Positions 54,833 to 63,524 of a DNA stretch of 64,000 bases are shown in pieces. Position 1 is the stretch's first letter; every line of letters starts with the position of its first letter. The translations under genes and the position numbers were made by a program. Origin of the DNA: Paenibacillus eucommiae (GTDB lineage: Bacteria; Bacillota; Bacilli; Paenibacillales; NBRC-103111); contig NZ_JAGGLB010000011.1 of NCBI RefSeq assembly GCF_017874215.1, positions 124,001 to 188,000 on the forward strand, given 5' to 3'. The notes under the pieces are model-generated. The model did no database searches. It saw only the letters and a list, made by a program, of their open reading frames with translations, and was not told the DNA's origin.

Positions 54833-56368
54833 GTGCGAGTTTTAGTAGTGGACGACCAACGATTGTCGCGTGCTGGCATCATTAAGATGATAGCCTGGGA
54901 TAGGCTAGACCTGCAGTTAGCAGGAGAATGCGCAAATGGGCATGAGGCACTTGAGATGATTGGCGATCTTGAGGTCGATATCGTTATTACCGATGTACGG
55001 ATGCCCATATTAGGCGGTCTAGAGCTGATCGAACATGCCAAAGAATTATATCCGCATATGGCATTCCTAGTTATAAGCGGCTTCGACGACTACACTTATG
55101 TACGTAAATCGATCCATCTTTCTGTTGCTGATTATTTGCTGAAGCCCGTTGATCAACTGGAATTGAACGACATATTGGAGAAGCTCATCGCGAAAACAGA
55201 ACATGGTCGCCGTAAAGCAGCCGCACAATTGAAAAAAACAAGAGAACAGTTTTTTTATCTGCTGCTTGAAGGCGCATACGATCAAAATGAACAACTGCTG
55301 ATGGATTGGGAAGATATCCGCCTCTCAGAACATGAGGATCACTTTATTGTTGCTATGTTTGATAGTGACGATGACAGAAACAAGGTTCATGAATATTTCC
55401 ATCATCTTGAAAATCGTTGCGAAGTCATACTTATTCGCACGCGGGCGCATTATTATACATTCATAGCTGCGGGATCAGCAGACGTTATGGAAAATGTTTG
55501 GTCTGAACTTCGGGCTAAACTGCGGGATCGGGATTTATTTCAGCTTGCCGGAATAGGGACACTTGTCAGTGGAATCGAAAACGTGAAGGAATCGGCTGCT
55601 AAAGCTTACGATGCTTACACGCTGCAAGCAAGCTTACCTATGGCGCCGGATAATGAATTAGACGTATTGGTACCAAAAGCGTTGGAACCCACTCAAGTAT
55701 CCTCCCTCTCTTTAAATTCCGCTTGGGAACGGGAATGGTTCATTTTGATCAAGCAAGGCAATCGAGCCGCTATATTAAATAAGCTTGAAGAGCTTCATAA
55801 CATTACAACCGAGCCGCTGTTAAACACTGAACTTATGGAAAGCGTCTATCCCTACGTGCTTTTGCGGGGTGCCCGCGCTATCTACGAAGCTGGCAGCCTT
55901 ACTGAGATGACCTACATGGAAGCATTTCAAATTGCCAAGAAGCTTCCGTACATTGTCGAGCTAGAGGCTAAACGTAATGTTGTTGCCGACTTTTTCATCC
56001 GTCATCTCCATGCTGAACCCCAGATCCCTGCTCAGAAGGCTAAAGAAGCCGTGGAAAAAGCTAAATCCTTCATCGATGCCAACTTTAACCAAACGATCAA
56101 TTTGACTGATCTTGCCCAGGCTTATTACATGAATCCAGGCTATTTCAGCACTTTATTCCGGCAGTACACCGGACGCAACTTCCTTGAATATTTAACCCAA
56201 TTGCGAATGGAACACGCCAAATCGCTGATTTCAAGTAACCCGGCTGGCAAGATTAGCGATGTTGCTGTGTTATGTGGTTATCAGGACTTGAAGCATTTCC
56301 GTAAGCTGTTCAAACGCTACAGCGGTGTAACCCCTCTCCAATACAAGGAGGATACGAAAATTGATTAG
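54833..56368 (+). CDS. AraC-type response regulator (YesN-like)
   Basis: 511 residues from GTG 54833 (AAAGGGG site); the longer frame to 54671 reads through non-conserved sequence. The receiver domain begins MRVLVVDDQR with acidic D7/D8, phosphoacceptor D54 (VITDVRMP) and Lys in DYLLKPV. A variable central region of about 260 residues precedes the AraC HTH pair (INLTDLAQAYYMNPGYFSTLF ... DVAVLCGYQDLKHFRKLF). Its gene overlaps the kinase gene by 8 bases. It probably activates the divergent ABC/sulfatase operon. Confidence 0.92.
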   Translation: MRVLVVDDQRLSRAGIIKMIAWDRLDLQLAGECANGHEALEMIGDLEVDIVITDVRMPILGGLELIEHAKELYPHMAFLVISGFDDYTYVRKSIHLSVADYLLKPVDQLELNDILEKLIAKTEHGRRKAAAQLKKTREQFFYLLLEGAYDQNEQLLMDWEDIRLSEHEDHFIVAMFDSDDDRNKVHEYFHHLENRCEVILIRTRAHYYTFIAAGSADVMENVWSELRAKLRDRDLFQLAGIGTLVSGIENVKESAAKAYDAYTLQASLPMAPDNELDVLVPKALEPTQVSSLSLNSAWEREWFILIKQGNRAAILNKLEELHNITTEPLLNTELMESVYPYVLLRGARAIYEAGSLTEMTYMEAFQIAKKLPYIVELEAKRNVVADFFIRHLHAEPQIPAQKAKEAVEKAKSFIDANFNQTINLTDLAQAYYMNPGYFSTLFRQYTGRNFLEYLTQLRMEHAKSLISSNPAGKISDVAVLCGYQDLKHFRKLFKRYSGVTPLQYKEDTKID

Positions 56369-58127
56369 GAGCATAATAGCTAATTTTAAAAGCAGTCTAC
56401 AAAATAAACTGTTATTCTCTTACTCATTAGTTATTGTTATCCCGCTGGTGTTCCTTGGCAGCATTTTGTATGTTTCGGCTATTAGCATCACCAAAACCCA
56501 GACACAGGAAAACCGCTTATTGGAGATGAAGCTGCTCTCGGAACAGCTTCAAGAATATTTCAATTCACTCGAGTTGTACAGCCGTGCGATTTATACAGGC
56601 GAAATTCAAGGGCTTTTAAACAGCGGCTTACCTGACGATATCATTGACCAAACCCGCTGGAAAAGCAGCCTGTTTCAACAGTTCTCGGAATGGTACGGCT
56701 ACATGGGAATTCGCGGGGACATTCATAATGTAACGATTGTCACTTCAGATGGAGCTATGATTCAGAGAGATCCGCTTTATGTCGAGGAAAATTTTTCAGA
56801 TGAGATCTGGTATCAGCAGGCATTAAAGCTCAAGGGGGAGGTTTATGTAGCGGGTCCTTTCGAGCGTACTTATTTCATCCCACCTTCCACTGCGTCCCCC
56901 TATGTTTTCTCCTTAGTACGGAAAATCAATAATACAACAGGAAGAGCGGATCTTGGCGGCATAGTCATCGATGTGAGTGTTATGGATATTTACAGACTGC
57001 TGAATGAGCTTAACTTGAAAGACATGATCATTCTGAATGCCGACAATCAAATCGTATACAGCAGTGCTATCGACAAAATCGGTCAACAATGGATGGACGG
57101 AGAAAAAATAAAAGGAAATACCTCGGCTTGGATGGACATCAACAATCAGCGTATGTTTGTCAGCTCCACTTATTCAGATGCAACCGGCTGGCGATTCGTA
57201 TCGCTGGACCCTCTAAGCAGCATTCAAAGTAATTCCAATAAATACCGGAACATTACGATCGGCATCGGATTCATTGCCCTGATCATTGCCATGATTATTT
57301 CTACATTTGTTTCCAGACGCATCACCAAACCGCTACGAACGCTTCAGCAAAAAATGAAAAAGGTTCAATCCGGTGACTTCAACATTCAATTGGACGTTCA
57401 AAGTACAGACGAGGTTGGACAGTTGACCCAAAGCTTCAACAGAATGACGGAGGAAATTCATACGCTCGTCAATCACGTTTACAAATCGGAAATCATCCAA
57501 AAGGAGGCGCAGCTTAAAGCTCTGCATTCCCAAATCAATCCCCATTTCCTATACAATACGCTGGATTCGATAAATGCCATAGCCGTAATCGAGGATGTCC
57601 CCGTGCTTGCAAGAATGACCAAAATGCTGTCAGATATGTTTCGTTACAGCATCTCGACCGGCGAACAAATCGTCCCTCTTGAGGAGGAATTAAAACAAGT
57701 CGTCCGTTATGTTGAAATTCAACAAATTCGCTATGACAATAAATTCAGCCTGATCGTGAACATTCCGGATTATTTGCTCAGTTATCCTATTCCGAAGCTG
57801 ACGCTGCAGCCAATTGTGGAGAATGCGATCTACCATGGACTTGAAATGCTGCCCGGCGAAGGACATATTACGATCAACGGCTATGAAACAGCCACACAAA
57901 TGATCCTAAAAGTCAGCGACAATGGTCCTGGCATTCCTGAGCCTGTTCTCTTGAATATCCAAAGCAATTTGCAAGGTAAAGCGCCTAACGTAGATCATAT
58001 TGGGCTTGCTAATGTACAAGAAAGAATTGAATTGCATTTCGGCTCTGATTACGGAATAAAGCTTGAGAGCAAACTAGGGGAAGGAACTACCGTGACTTAT
58101 ATACTCCCCAAAACTAAAAACAACTAG
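56361..58127 (+). CDS. Sensor histidine kinase (YesM-like)
   Basis: 588 residues, TTG start inside the end of the regulator gene. Helix 1 about 15-38, extracellular dCache-like sensor 40-297 (DDIIDQTRWKSSLFQQFSEW), helix 2 about 300-320, HAMP 321-375 (RRITKPLRTLQQKMKKV). The His_kinase domain has H395 in INPHFLYNTLDSINAI, and HATPase has PIVENAIYHGLEM and VSDNGPGIPE. Senses an extracellular ligand, perhaps via the lipoprotein, and phosphorylates the YesN-like regulator. Confidence 0.93.
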   Translation: MIRSIIANFKSSLQNKLLFSYSLVIVIPLVFLGSILYVSAISITKTQTQENRLLEMKLLSEQLQEYFNSLELYSRAIYTGEIQGLLNSGLPDDIIDQTRWKSSLFQQFSEWYGYMGIRGDIHNVTIVTSDGAMIQRDPLYVEENFSDEIWYQQALKLKGEVYVAGPFERTYFIPPSTASPYVFSLVRKINNTTGRADLGGIVIDVSVMDIYRLLNELNLKDMIILNADNQIVYSSAIDKIGQQWMDGEKIKGNTSAWMDINNQRMFVSSTYSDATGWRFVSLDPLSSIQSNSNKYRNITIGIGFIALIIAMIISTFVSRRITKPLRTLQQKMKKVQSGDFNIQLDVQSTDEVGQLTQSFNRMTEEIHTLVNHVYKSEIIQKEAQLKALHSQINPHFLYNTLDSINAIAVIEDVPVLARMTKMLSDMFRYSISTGEQIVPLEEELKQVVRYVEIQQIRYDNKFSLIVNIPDYLLSYPIPKLTLQPIVENAIYHGLEMLPGEGHITINGYETATQMILKVSDNGPGIPEPVLLNIQSNLQGKAPNVDHIGLANVQERIELHFGSDYGIKLESKLGEGTTVTYILPKTKNN

Positions 58128-58140
58128 TTGAAAACCATAC

Positions 58141-58187
58141 AAAAACGCCCGCAAACAAGCAGCTATCACTGCTTCGCGGGCGTTTTT
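58141..58187. terminator. Bidirectional terminator
   Basis: AAAAACGCCCGC and GCGGGCGTTTTT arms, with an internal AGCAG/CTGCT step. It lies between the convergent kinase gene and the asparaginase gene and serves both. Confidence 0.85.
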
Positions 58188-58206
58188 GTATAATATTTTA
58201 GCGGCA

Positions 58207-59214
58207 TTAACCTACCGTTTCCAATTTGAATGAGGCCTTATTAGCACCAACAACCGTACCGTTCCCGTTCGTGAACTGCTTCGGACACAGCTCATACATC
58301 CAGTCGATCGTCTCTTGCCGGTCATAGTTGATTTGCTCCAGAATGGAAGCGACAATAAGCGGCCACTTCTCTTCCGAGCCGTCCATAACCTTAAGAGCAA
58401 AGGCCAGCTTTTCCTTTTTCAGCCCGAAGCAATACACACCTTTAGCACCACCTTTGGCAACGATATTATCATCCTTAAGCAGTGTTGAGCAGATCAGACC
58501 CGTACCAGATACCATCTCGAAATTTCTATTCATCATCTGTGTAATTTGTTCAACAGCCGAACGAGTTATTTTGTCCTCAATTAGCTCCGGGCATGCAAGC
58601 TTTAGAAAAGCTTTTGCCATATGGTGCAAAGGTAATCCAAATACGGGAAAGCCGCAGCCGTCTATGCCAATCACGATCTGTTCGGCCGGGTATTCCGCCA
58701 GCATTGCCAGTGTCGCAAGGATTTCTTGCTGCACGGGATGTTTCGGATCTGCATAATCACTTGTACTGTAGCCTTTGCTTTTGCTGTAAGCTAGAATCCC
58801 CAGGTGTTTCCCTGAGCAATTATGATACAGATGTCGTTCAGGCTTTCCTTGCGCGACTAATTCATGCCTGGCGTCCGCATTCAGCGGATACGTCGAATGG
58901 CACACCAACTCGCTCTCGTCTATTCCAATCTTGCCCAGCATAGATTCCAGCGCTTGGACTTGATACGGTTCTGCACGATGCGAAGCAGTCATGATCGTTT
59001 GTTCCTTCTCATCGAAGTGATAGCGCTCGCCGATCCCGTAGCGGAAAGCAGGTATCGCTTGGATTGGCTTGGCGGCCGAACGCATATAAGTGACATGCTG
59101 CGGATTTCCTACCTGATACATGACATCGCCCGAATAGGAAATACCACAAATATGCCCTTCGTATTCACATTCAACCAACTCGCCTCTGTATTCTTGCACT
59201 AACAATTTATTCAT
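58207..59214 (-). CDS. L-asparaginase II family protein
   Basis: 335 residues from ATG 59214 (GGAGGG site); the long upstream extension is antisense to the CutC gene and is rejected. Motifs MRSAAKPIQAIPAF, IMTASHRAEPYQVQALESML, HNCSGKHLGILAYSK and IGIDGCGFPVFGLPL match the Asparaginase_II family (PF06089). Hydrolyses asparagine to aspartate. Just downstream of CutC on the same strand (34 bases), probably one transcript. Confidence 0.9.
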   Translation of the reverse strand: MNKLLVQEYRGELVECEYEGHICGISYSGDVMYQVGNPQHVTYMRSAAKPIQAIPAFRYGIGERYHFDEKEQTIMTASHRAEPYQVQALESMLGKIGIDESELVCHSTYPLNADARHELVAQGKPERHLYHNCSGKHLGILAYSKSKGYSTSDYADPKHPVQQEILATLAMLAEYPAEQIVIGIDGCGFPVFGLPLHHMAKAFLKLACPELIEDKITRSAVEQITQMMNRNFEMVSGTGLICSTLLKDDNIVAKGGAKGVYCFGLKKEKLAFALKVMDGSEEKWPLIVASILEQINYDRQETIDWMYELCPKQFTNGNGTVVGANKASFKLETVG

Positions 59215-59248
59215 TGGTTTACCCTCCATCTTGTTGATGTTGTCAGAT

Positions 59249-59941
59249 TTATTTGAAGTGAGACAGGATCGATACCGCAGCCTGGAGCTTTTTCGGATCA
59301 ACGGGTTGCAGTGCCTGATTGTTAACTCTGACTCCTGTCCCCATGTGAACCTCATGAACCGCTGTTTGCCTGATGAAATCGTCCAGCTTCTCCACACTTA
59401 GCCCGCTCCCGGCCAAAATTTCGATAGGTAAGTCCCCGCTAGTCTTGACCAGCTCCGCAATCTCCTGCTTAGCATGCAGAACATTAGACTTCCCGCCCGA
59501 TGTCAGAACTCTGTGAACTGCCGGATACTTCGCTAATGTTTGAAGCGCGGCCTGTTGATCTTCCAGCTCATCGAAAGCGCGGTGAAAAGTAACCGCCATA
59601 TTTCCTGCTTCACTAAGCAGCATCTCCAAGGCGGGAATATCGATCTGCTTATCCAGATTCAACATCCCCATCACCGTACCGGCCGCACCGAGCTCACGGA
59701 TCATCCGAATATCTCGAACCATGACTTCAAGATCGTCCAAATCGTAGCAAAAGCTGTTGGCATGGGGGCGCAGCATGACATTCACCGGAATATCAACTGC
59801 ACGCACTACCTGCTCAATCAACCCATAGCTCGGTGTTACACCGCCTTCCATAATGCCTGAAATCAACTCAATCCGGTTAACTCCATACTCCTGTGCAAGT
59901 TTAGCATCCAATACACTGGTTGCAATTACTTCTAAAATCAT
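59249..59941 (-). CDS. cutC: CutC family protein (copper homeostasis/TIM barrel)
   Basis: 230 residues. Start ILEVIATSVLDAKLAQEYGVNRIELISG, then VMLRPHANSFCYDLDDLEVM, FHRAFDELEDQQAAL, RVLTSGGKSNVLHAK and ILAGSGLSVEKL, all typical of CutC. The role in copper handling is disputed in the family. GGAGG site. The gene opens the two-gene unit with the asparaginase. Confidence 0.93.
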   Translation of the reverse strand: MILEVIATSVLDAKLAQEYGVNRIELISGIMEGGVTPSYGLIEQVVRAVDIPVNVMLRPHANSFCYDLDDLEVMVRDIRMIRELGAAGTVMGMLNLDKQIDIPALEMLLSEAGNMAVTFHRAFDELEDQQAALQTLAKYPAVHRVLTSGGKSNVLHAKQEIAELVKTSGDLPIEILAGSGLSVEKLDDFIRQTAVHEVHMGTGVRVNNQALQPVDPKKLQAAVSILSHFK

Positions 59942-60240
59942 TTTGGAAGCCTCCCTATATCAAACGTACGGAACTTAAGATATCAGAAATTCAATTTGAT
60001 AGCAACTCCTATTGCAGCTAGTTGATTCCGCAAATAAGCGGTGGTAAACGGATCAGCCTACTTAAAAAACAAGCTTACTGACAATCCGCTTCCACGATTT
60101 AAGACTCATAAATATAACAATATTTATATTATTTAGTAATAAAAACCATACTTTTAACTCGAACCGGTTAATCTTTGGTTTATTTCAAAATCAACACTAG
60201 AAACTAAGAATCCAACCAGCCATTATTGCCATGGGGGAGG

Positions 60241-60320
60241 GAGCCTCCAAGGTTGCTGAGAAGCAAGTTTTGATCGATTCCAAGTGGAAGTTTGAGTTAT
60301 CAACAGTTATTCGACAGCCT
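60241..60320. mobile_element. Decayed copy of element B
   Basis: Inverted relative to the other copies. GAGCCTC, then AAGTTTTGATCGAT and ACAGTTATTCGACAGCCT keep their order from element B, with about 45 bases lost between. No palindrome A flanks it. Confidence 0.55.
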
Positions 60321-60390
60321 ACCTATGCCCACTATGGCTTCGTTCAAACTTTCAATCTCAATGCCCCATAAGGATTATTTGTCTAAATAC

Positions 60391-60424
60391 AAAAAAAGGA
60401 ACCCAGCCAACGGGGCCAGGTTCT
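60391..60424 (-). terminator. Orphan AACCCAGCC-family terminator
   Basis: Minus strand: GAACCTGGCC, CCGTT, GGCTGGGTTC, then a T-run of seven. A fully paired stem (two G-U pairs), yet no gene ends here on this strand. The surroundings (59942-60240 and 60425-60725) contain no ORF worth calling. Confidence 0.6.
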
Positions 60425-60725
60425 AAGTGTTTATATTAAAAGGGGGTCTTGTTTATTATAGTACCAAGAAAACATTATGAAACCATAACAGGAATATTTC
60501 ATTTATGTAACAAATTTGAAAGCGCTCCGCATTTGTGGTAAAAAAATCCCCATTTCACTTCACACATATTCATGAAAATTGGCATGAAAAAACGGCTCAA
60601 CCTAATAATCAGTGCTTGACAGTCAAGCTAACATCGATGGCTGTTAAATGCTACGAAAATGCCAGCTTTATAGCGGCCCGTTACTTGTAATAGCTATTCT
60701 CATATCGCGAGGGTAACACGTGCGC

Positions 60726-60910
60726 TAATGGTCACCGCGGTCCGTTAGAAGCGGAAATGCAGCGAAATGAGATTGTAACGGTCACGGATGACCCTTATAG
60801 GCTGAAAAGTGGCTATTGTGGGGAAAAGCGCCTTTTAATGGTCGCGGATGTCCATTAGAATTGTGAATATGTAAAAATCAGCCTCTAAAGGTCAGCGGTG
60901 ACCATTAGAG
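60726..60910. repeat. Array of four 25-bp degenerate palindromes
   Basis: Units of the shape TAA-GGTC...GGACC-TTA start at 60726, 60776, 60836 and 60886. Examples are TAATGGTCAC-CGCGGTCCGTTA and TAATGGTCGC-GGATGTCCATTA. Spacings are 50, 60 and 50 bases. The tracts between are unrelated. It fills part of the 1.2-kb gap before the cation efflux gene. Confidence 0.7.
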
Positions 60911-61144
60911 ACAGGTCATTTCCGTATCTGGAAGATATCTTCCGTCGTTGTGATATACGGATTCTGCATCGGTCTATTTCTCTTTTGTTGTTGGGTAGGA
61001 CTTTCAACCGTACAGGATTGGCAGATGTTTTTCCAGTTTTAGCTATCCATTCATTTGTCAAGCACTGATTGTGGTGTTGAGCCGAAAAATCTTATGAAAA
61101 ATTTCAATTGCACAATCCACATGTTAGACGTATAATACCCTTAA

Positions 61145-61159
61145 TTAGAATAATTCTAA
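61145..61159. promoter_or_regulatory. 7-1-7 palindrome, Fur/PerR-type operator
   Basis: TTAGAAT-A-ATTCTAA, perfect. Spacing is as in PerR, Fur and Zur boxes and the sequence is closest to PerR (TTATAAT-N-ATTATAA). It lies 18 bases upstream of the efflux start, across the likely transcription start. Confidence 0.6.
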
Positions 61160-61176
61160 ATAAGGAAGTGCTTACT

Positions 61177-62184
61177 ATGGCTGAATACGATTTTCACCAC
61201 CTACGTCACGTAAAAAAACAGACTAAAACGATAAAAACGTTATGGGTCGTTCTTCTTCTCACATTATTTTTCACGATTGTCGAAATCATTGGGGGACTGC
61301 TCTCCAACTCACTAGCTCTGCTTTCTGACTCAGCTCATATGATTTCCGACGTTTTGGCGCTGGGGCTCAGCATGGTTGCTCTCTATATGGCCACAAGGCC
61401 GCCTAATGCGCGGTTTACGTTCGGATATTTGCGATTTGAGATTATCGCCTCTTTCTTGAACGGCTTGGCCTTGGCCATTATTGCCATCGGGATCTTCATT
61501 GAAGGGATCAACCGTTTTCTCAACCCGGTGGAAATCAAGTTTGAATTAATGCTTATTATTGCTTCAATAGGCTTTGTAGTTAATTTGGTAACAACAATCG
61601 TGCTTCATAACAGCATGAAGGAAGAGTCCAATTTGAACATGCAGAGCGCGCTTTGGCACTTTCTGGGTGATTTGCTGAGCTCCGTAGGCGTTATTATCTC
61701 GTCAATTTTAATTTATTTTACAGGGATGTATTGGTTTGACCCATTTATTAGCATTGTTATTGGGGGCATTATCTTCCTCGGCGGTGCCAAAATTATCCGT
61801 GAATCCTATCTCATTCTGATGGAATCCGTTCCACAGCAGTTCGATCTGGATGAAATTCGCCGGGATATCGCCCAAGTCGAAGGTGTCGAGGATGTTCATG
61901 AGATGCATTTATGGTCGGTTTCAACGGATCATTATTCGCTAACTGCCCATGTATTTATCGATAATAAAATTCAGCCATTCTGTATCATTCTGGCAATTAA
62001 CGAGACACTGCAGAGCAAATACGGCATCGAGCATTCCACGATCCAAATGGAGGAAGCTCACATTCATCCGCATGGTGAATACGGCAAGGAATTTCTTAAG
62101 CACAAGGAAGAGGCTGAGGCTGAGGCTGAAAAGCTGCATACAGAACATACAGAACCGGTTTCAGAACCTCTCTTATTAAAATAA
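61177..62184 (+). CDS. Cation diffusion facilitator (zinc/cobalt efflux, CzcD-like)
   Basis: 335 residues; ATG 61177 with AAGGAAG upstream, the earlier in-frame start is rejected. Six helices with the two metal sites ALLSDSAHMISDVLAL (HxxxD) and LWHFLGDLLSSVG (HxxxD), and a C-terminal cytoplasmic domain (VEGVEDVHEMHLWSV). The N-terminal DFHHLRHV and the C-terminal HIHPHGEYG tail are His-rich. Exports Zn2+ or related ions by proton exchange. A 7-1-7 palindrome precedes it. Confidence 0.92.
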   Translation: MAEYDFHHLRHVKKQTKTIKTLWVVLLLTLFFTIVEIIGGLLSNSLALLSDSAHMISDVLALGLSMVALYMATRPPNARFTFGYLRFEIIASFLNGLALAIIAIGIFIEGINRFLNPVEIKFELMLIIASIGFVVNLVTTIVLHNSMKEESNLNMQSALWHFLGDLLSSVGVIISSILIYFTGMYWFDPFISIVIGGIIFLGGAKIIRESYLILMESVPQQFDLDEIRRDIAQVEGVEDVHEMHLWSVSTDHYSLTAHVFIDNKIQPFCIILAINETLQSKYGIEHSTIQMEEAHIHPHGEYGKEFLKHKEEAEAEAEKLHTEHTEPVSEPLLLK

Positions 62185-62204
62185 AATAGACTCAACTCAG
62201 CAGC

Positions 62205-63374
62205 TCACTCCGCGTTCCCGCTCAGCTCCGTAGATCTGCGCGGGAGCAGTGTAAGTGGAAGCAAAATCTCTCTGCCGCCAGCCGCGGTGCTTCTAGCTTC
62301 GGACAGCAGCGCCAGCGCCTCTGGCGCCAATTCCTCACCAAGTTGCTGCAGCAGACAGCACGCAATTAAATGAGTTTGCCGCTGAACGGGCATATCAAAG
62401 GTCGTTATCGCCGGATAACTGGCCTGTGAAAATAATTCATTATCCATGCCGATCAGCTTAATCTCATCAGGAACACGCAGTCCCCGGGCATGACACTCAG
62501 AAAGCAGCCGCAGCGCCCATGCATCACTATAAGCATAAATGCCAATAGGGCTTCGCCTGTCGCTAAGCTGCAGCACCTGATCTAAAAAAAGCTCCACACC
62601 CAGCTCACCAACGTCCAGGATGGCACTTACAATCTGTTCAATCTGATCTATCTGATCTATCTGACCAGCCTGTTCAATCTGATTACCATCGTAATCAGAA
62701 ACACCAAAAGCACCAACAGCCCTTGCCTCGCAGCGCTTCACACCTTCAGCAAAGCCCTGCTCACGCTGGGCATTAGCTCCTGGTGCAAGTCTGTCCGCCG
62801 CGTAGAAGACGCTCCGGCAGCCTTGCTGCAGCAAATAACGCACTGCTTCCGCAGAAGCACCGGGAAAATCCAAGTTAACGGCGATAGAAGCCACATCGCT
62901 CGGCCATCCCCACCCGTTAAAAATAACAAGGGGCGTCCCTTCCCCTACAATCTGCCGCGTCGTATCCACGCTCATCGCCAGCCCGTGACAGATCAGACCG
63001 TCAGCGCGGCGCTGGAGCAGCAGCTCCATATGCCGTCTCTCCAAATCGGGATTCATCCCGTTGGACGAAAAAACGGATAAATGATAGCCAAAGCCGTGAA
63101 CCTGATGCTCCAGTTCCTCCGCAAAGCGGCCGTAGTACCCTCCAAAGTTAGGGATAATCAGCCCCAGCTCATTAGACTTCCGGCTGCTTAAATTCGCGGC
63201 CATCGCATTGCGCCTATATCCAAGCCGCTGCACCGCCTGCTCCACCTTGCTAATGGTATCTGCAGTCAAAGGTACACTGCGGCGGTTAATAACATTAGAA
63301 ACCGTAGCCATAGAAACACCCGCTTCCCGGGCCACATCCCCTATCGTTGGTTTGCGGTTTTTACCTATATTCAT
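62205..63374 (-). CDS. LacI-family transcriptional regulator
   Basis: 389 residues. HTH IGDVAREAGVSMATVSNVIN at 9-28 and hinge RRNAMAANLSSRKSNELGLI, then a sugar-binding domain with RADGLICHGLAMSV and KLIGMDNELFSQASYPAITTF. Contains a low-complexity run of Gln-Ile-Asp/Glu (QIEQAGQIDQIDQIEQI, about residues 240-256). It ends 20 bases from the convergent efflux gene and has no obvious sugar genes next to it. The palindrome at 63400 suggests self-regulation. Confidence 0.9.
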   Translation of the reverse strand: MNIGKNRKPTIGDVAREAGVSMATVSNVINRRSVPLTADTISKVEQAVQRLGYRRNAMAANLSSRKSNELGLIIPNFGGYYGRFAEELEHQVHGFGYHLSVFSSNGMNPDLERRHMELLLQRRADGLICHGLAMSVDTTRQIVGEGTPLVIFNGWGWPSDVASIAVNLDFPGASAEAVRYLLQQGCRSVFYAADRLAPGANAQREQGFAEGVKRCEARAVGAFGVSDYDGNQIEQAGQIDQIDQIEQIVSAILDVGELGVELFLDQVLQLSDRRSPIGIYAYSDAWALRLLSECHARGLRVPDEIKLIGMDNELFSQASYPAITTFDMPVQRQTHLIACCLLQQLGEELAPEALALLSEARSTAAGGREILLPLTLLPRRSTELSGNAE

Positions 63375-63399
63375 ATGGAAGAATTCCTCTTTTCAAAAG

Positions 63400-63415
63400 A
63401 TTGAAGCGTTTAAAT
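63400..63415. promoter_or_regulatory. Candidate LacI-type operator
   Basis: ATTGAAGC-GTTTAAAT, an imperfect palindrome centred on CG as in LacI/GalR operators, 26 bases upstream of the LacI-family start. Confidence 0.45.
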
Positions 63416-63480
63416 GAAGTCTAAATTAACAGTATAACGAAACTCCTCAACAGTCAACACACCCCTGGACCAAAAAAATA

Positions 63481-63515
63481 AGGCCCGGACTCCATCCAAG
63501 GAAGGAGCCGGGCCT
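63481..63515 (-). terminator. Terminator after sdhB
   Basis: AGGCCCGG and CTCC arms pair with GGAG and CCGGGCCT. On the minus strand it follows the sdhB stop by about 10 bases and ends in TTATTTTTTTGG. Confidence 0.85.
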
Positions 63516-63524
63516 ATTATATAG

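Noticed and set aside
58207..59397. Longer 396-residue version of the asparaginase
   Set aside because: The extra 61 N-terminal residues overlap the CutC gene, lack family similarity and have no ribosome site; ATG 59214 has GGAGGG.
60519..60534. TGAAAGCGCTCCGCA resembling a CcpA cre site
   Set aside because: It lies about 650 bases from any start codon and breaks the consensus in the last positions.
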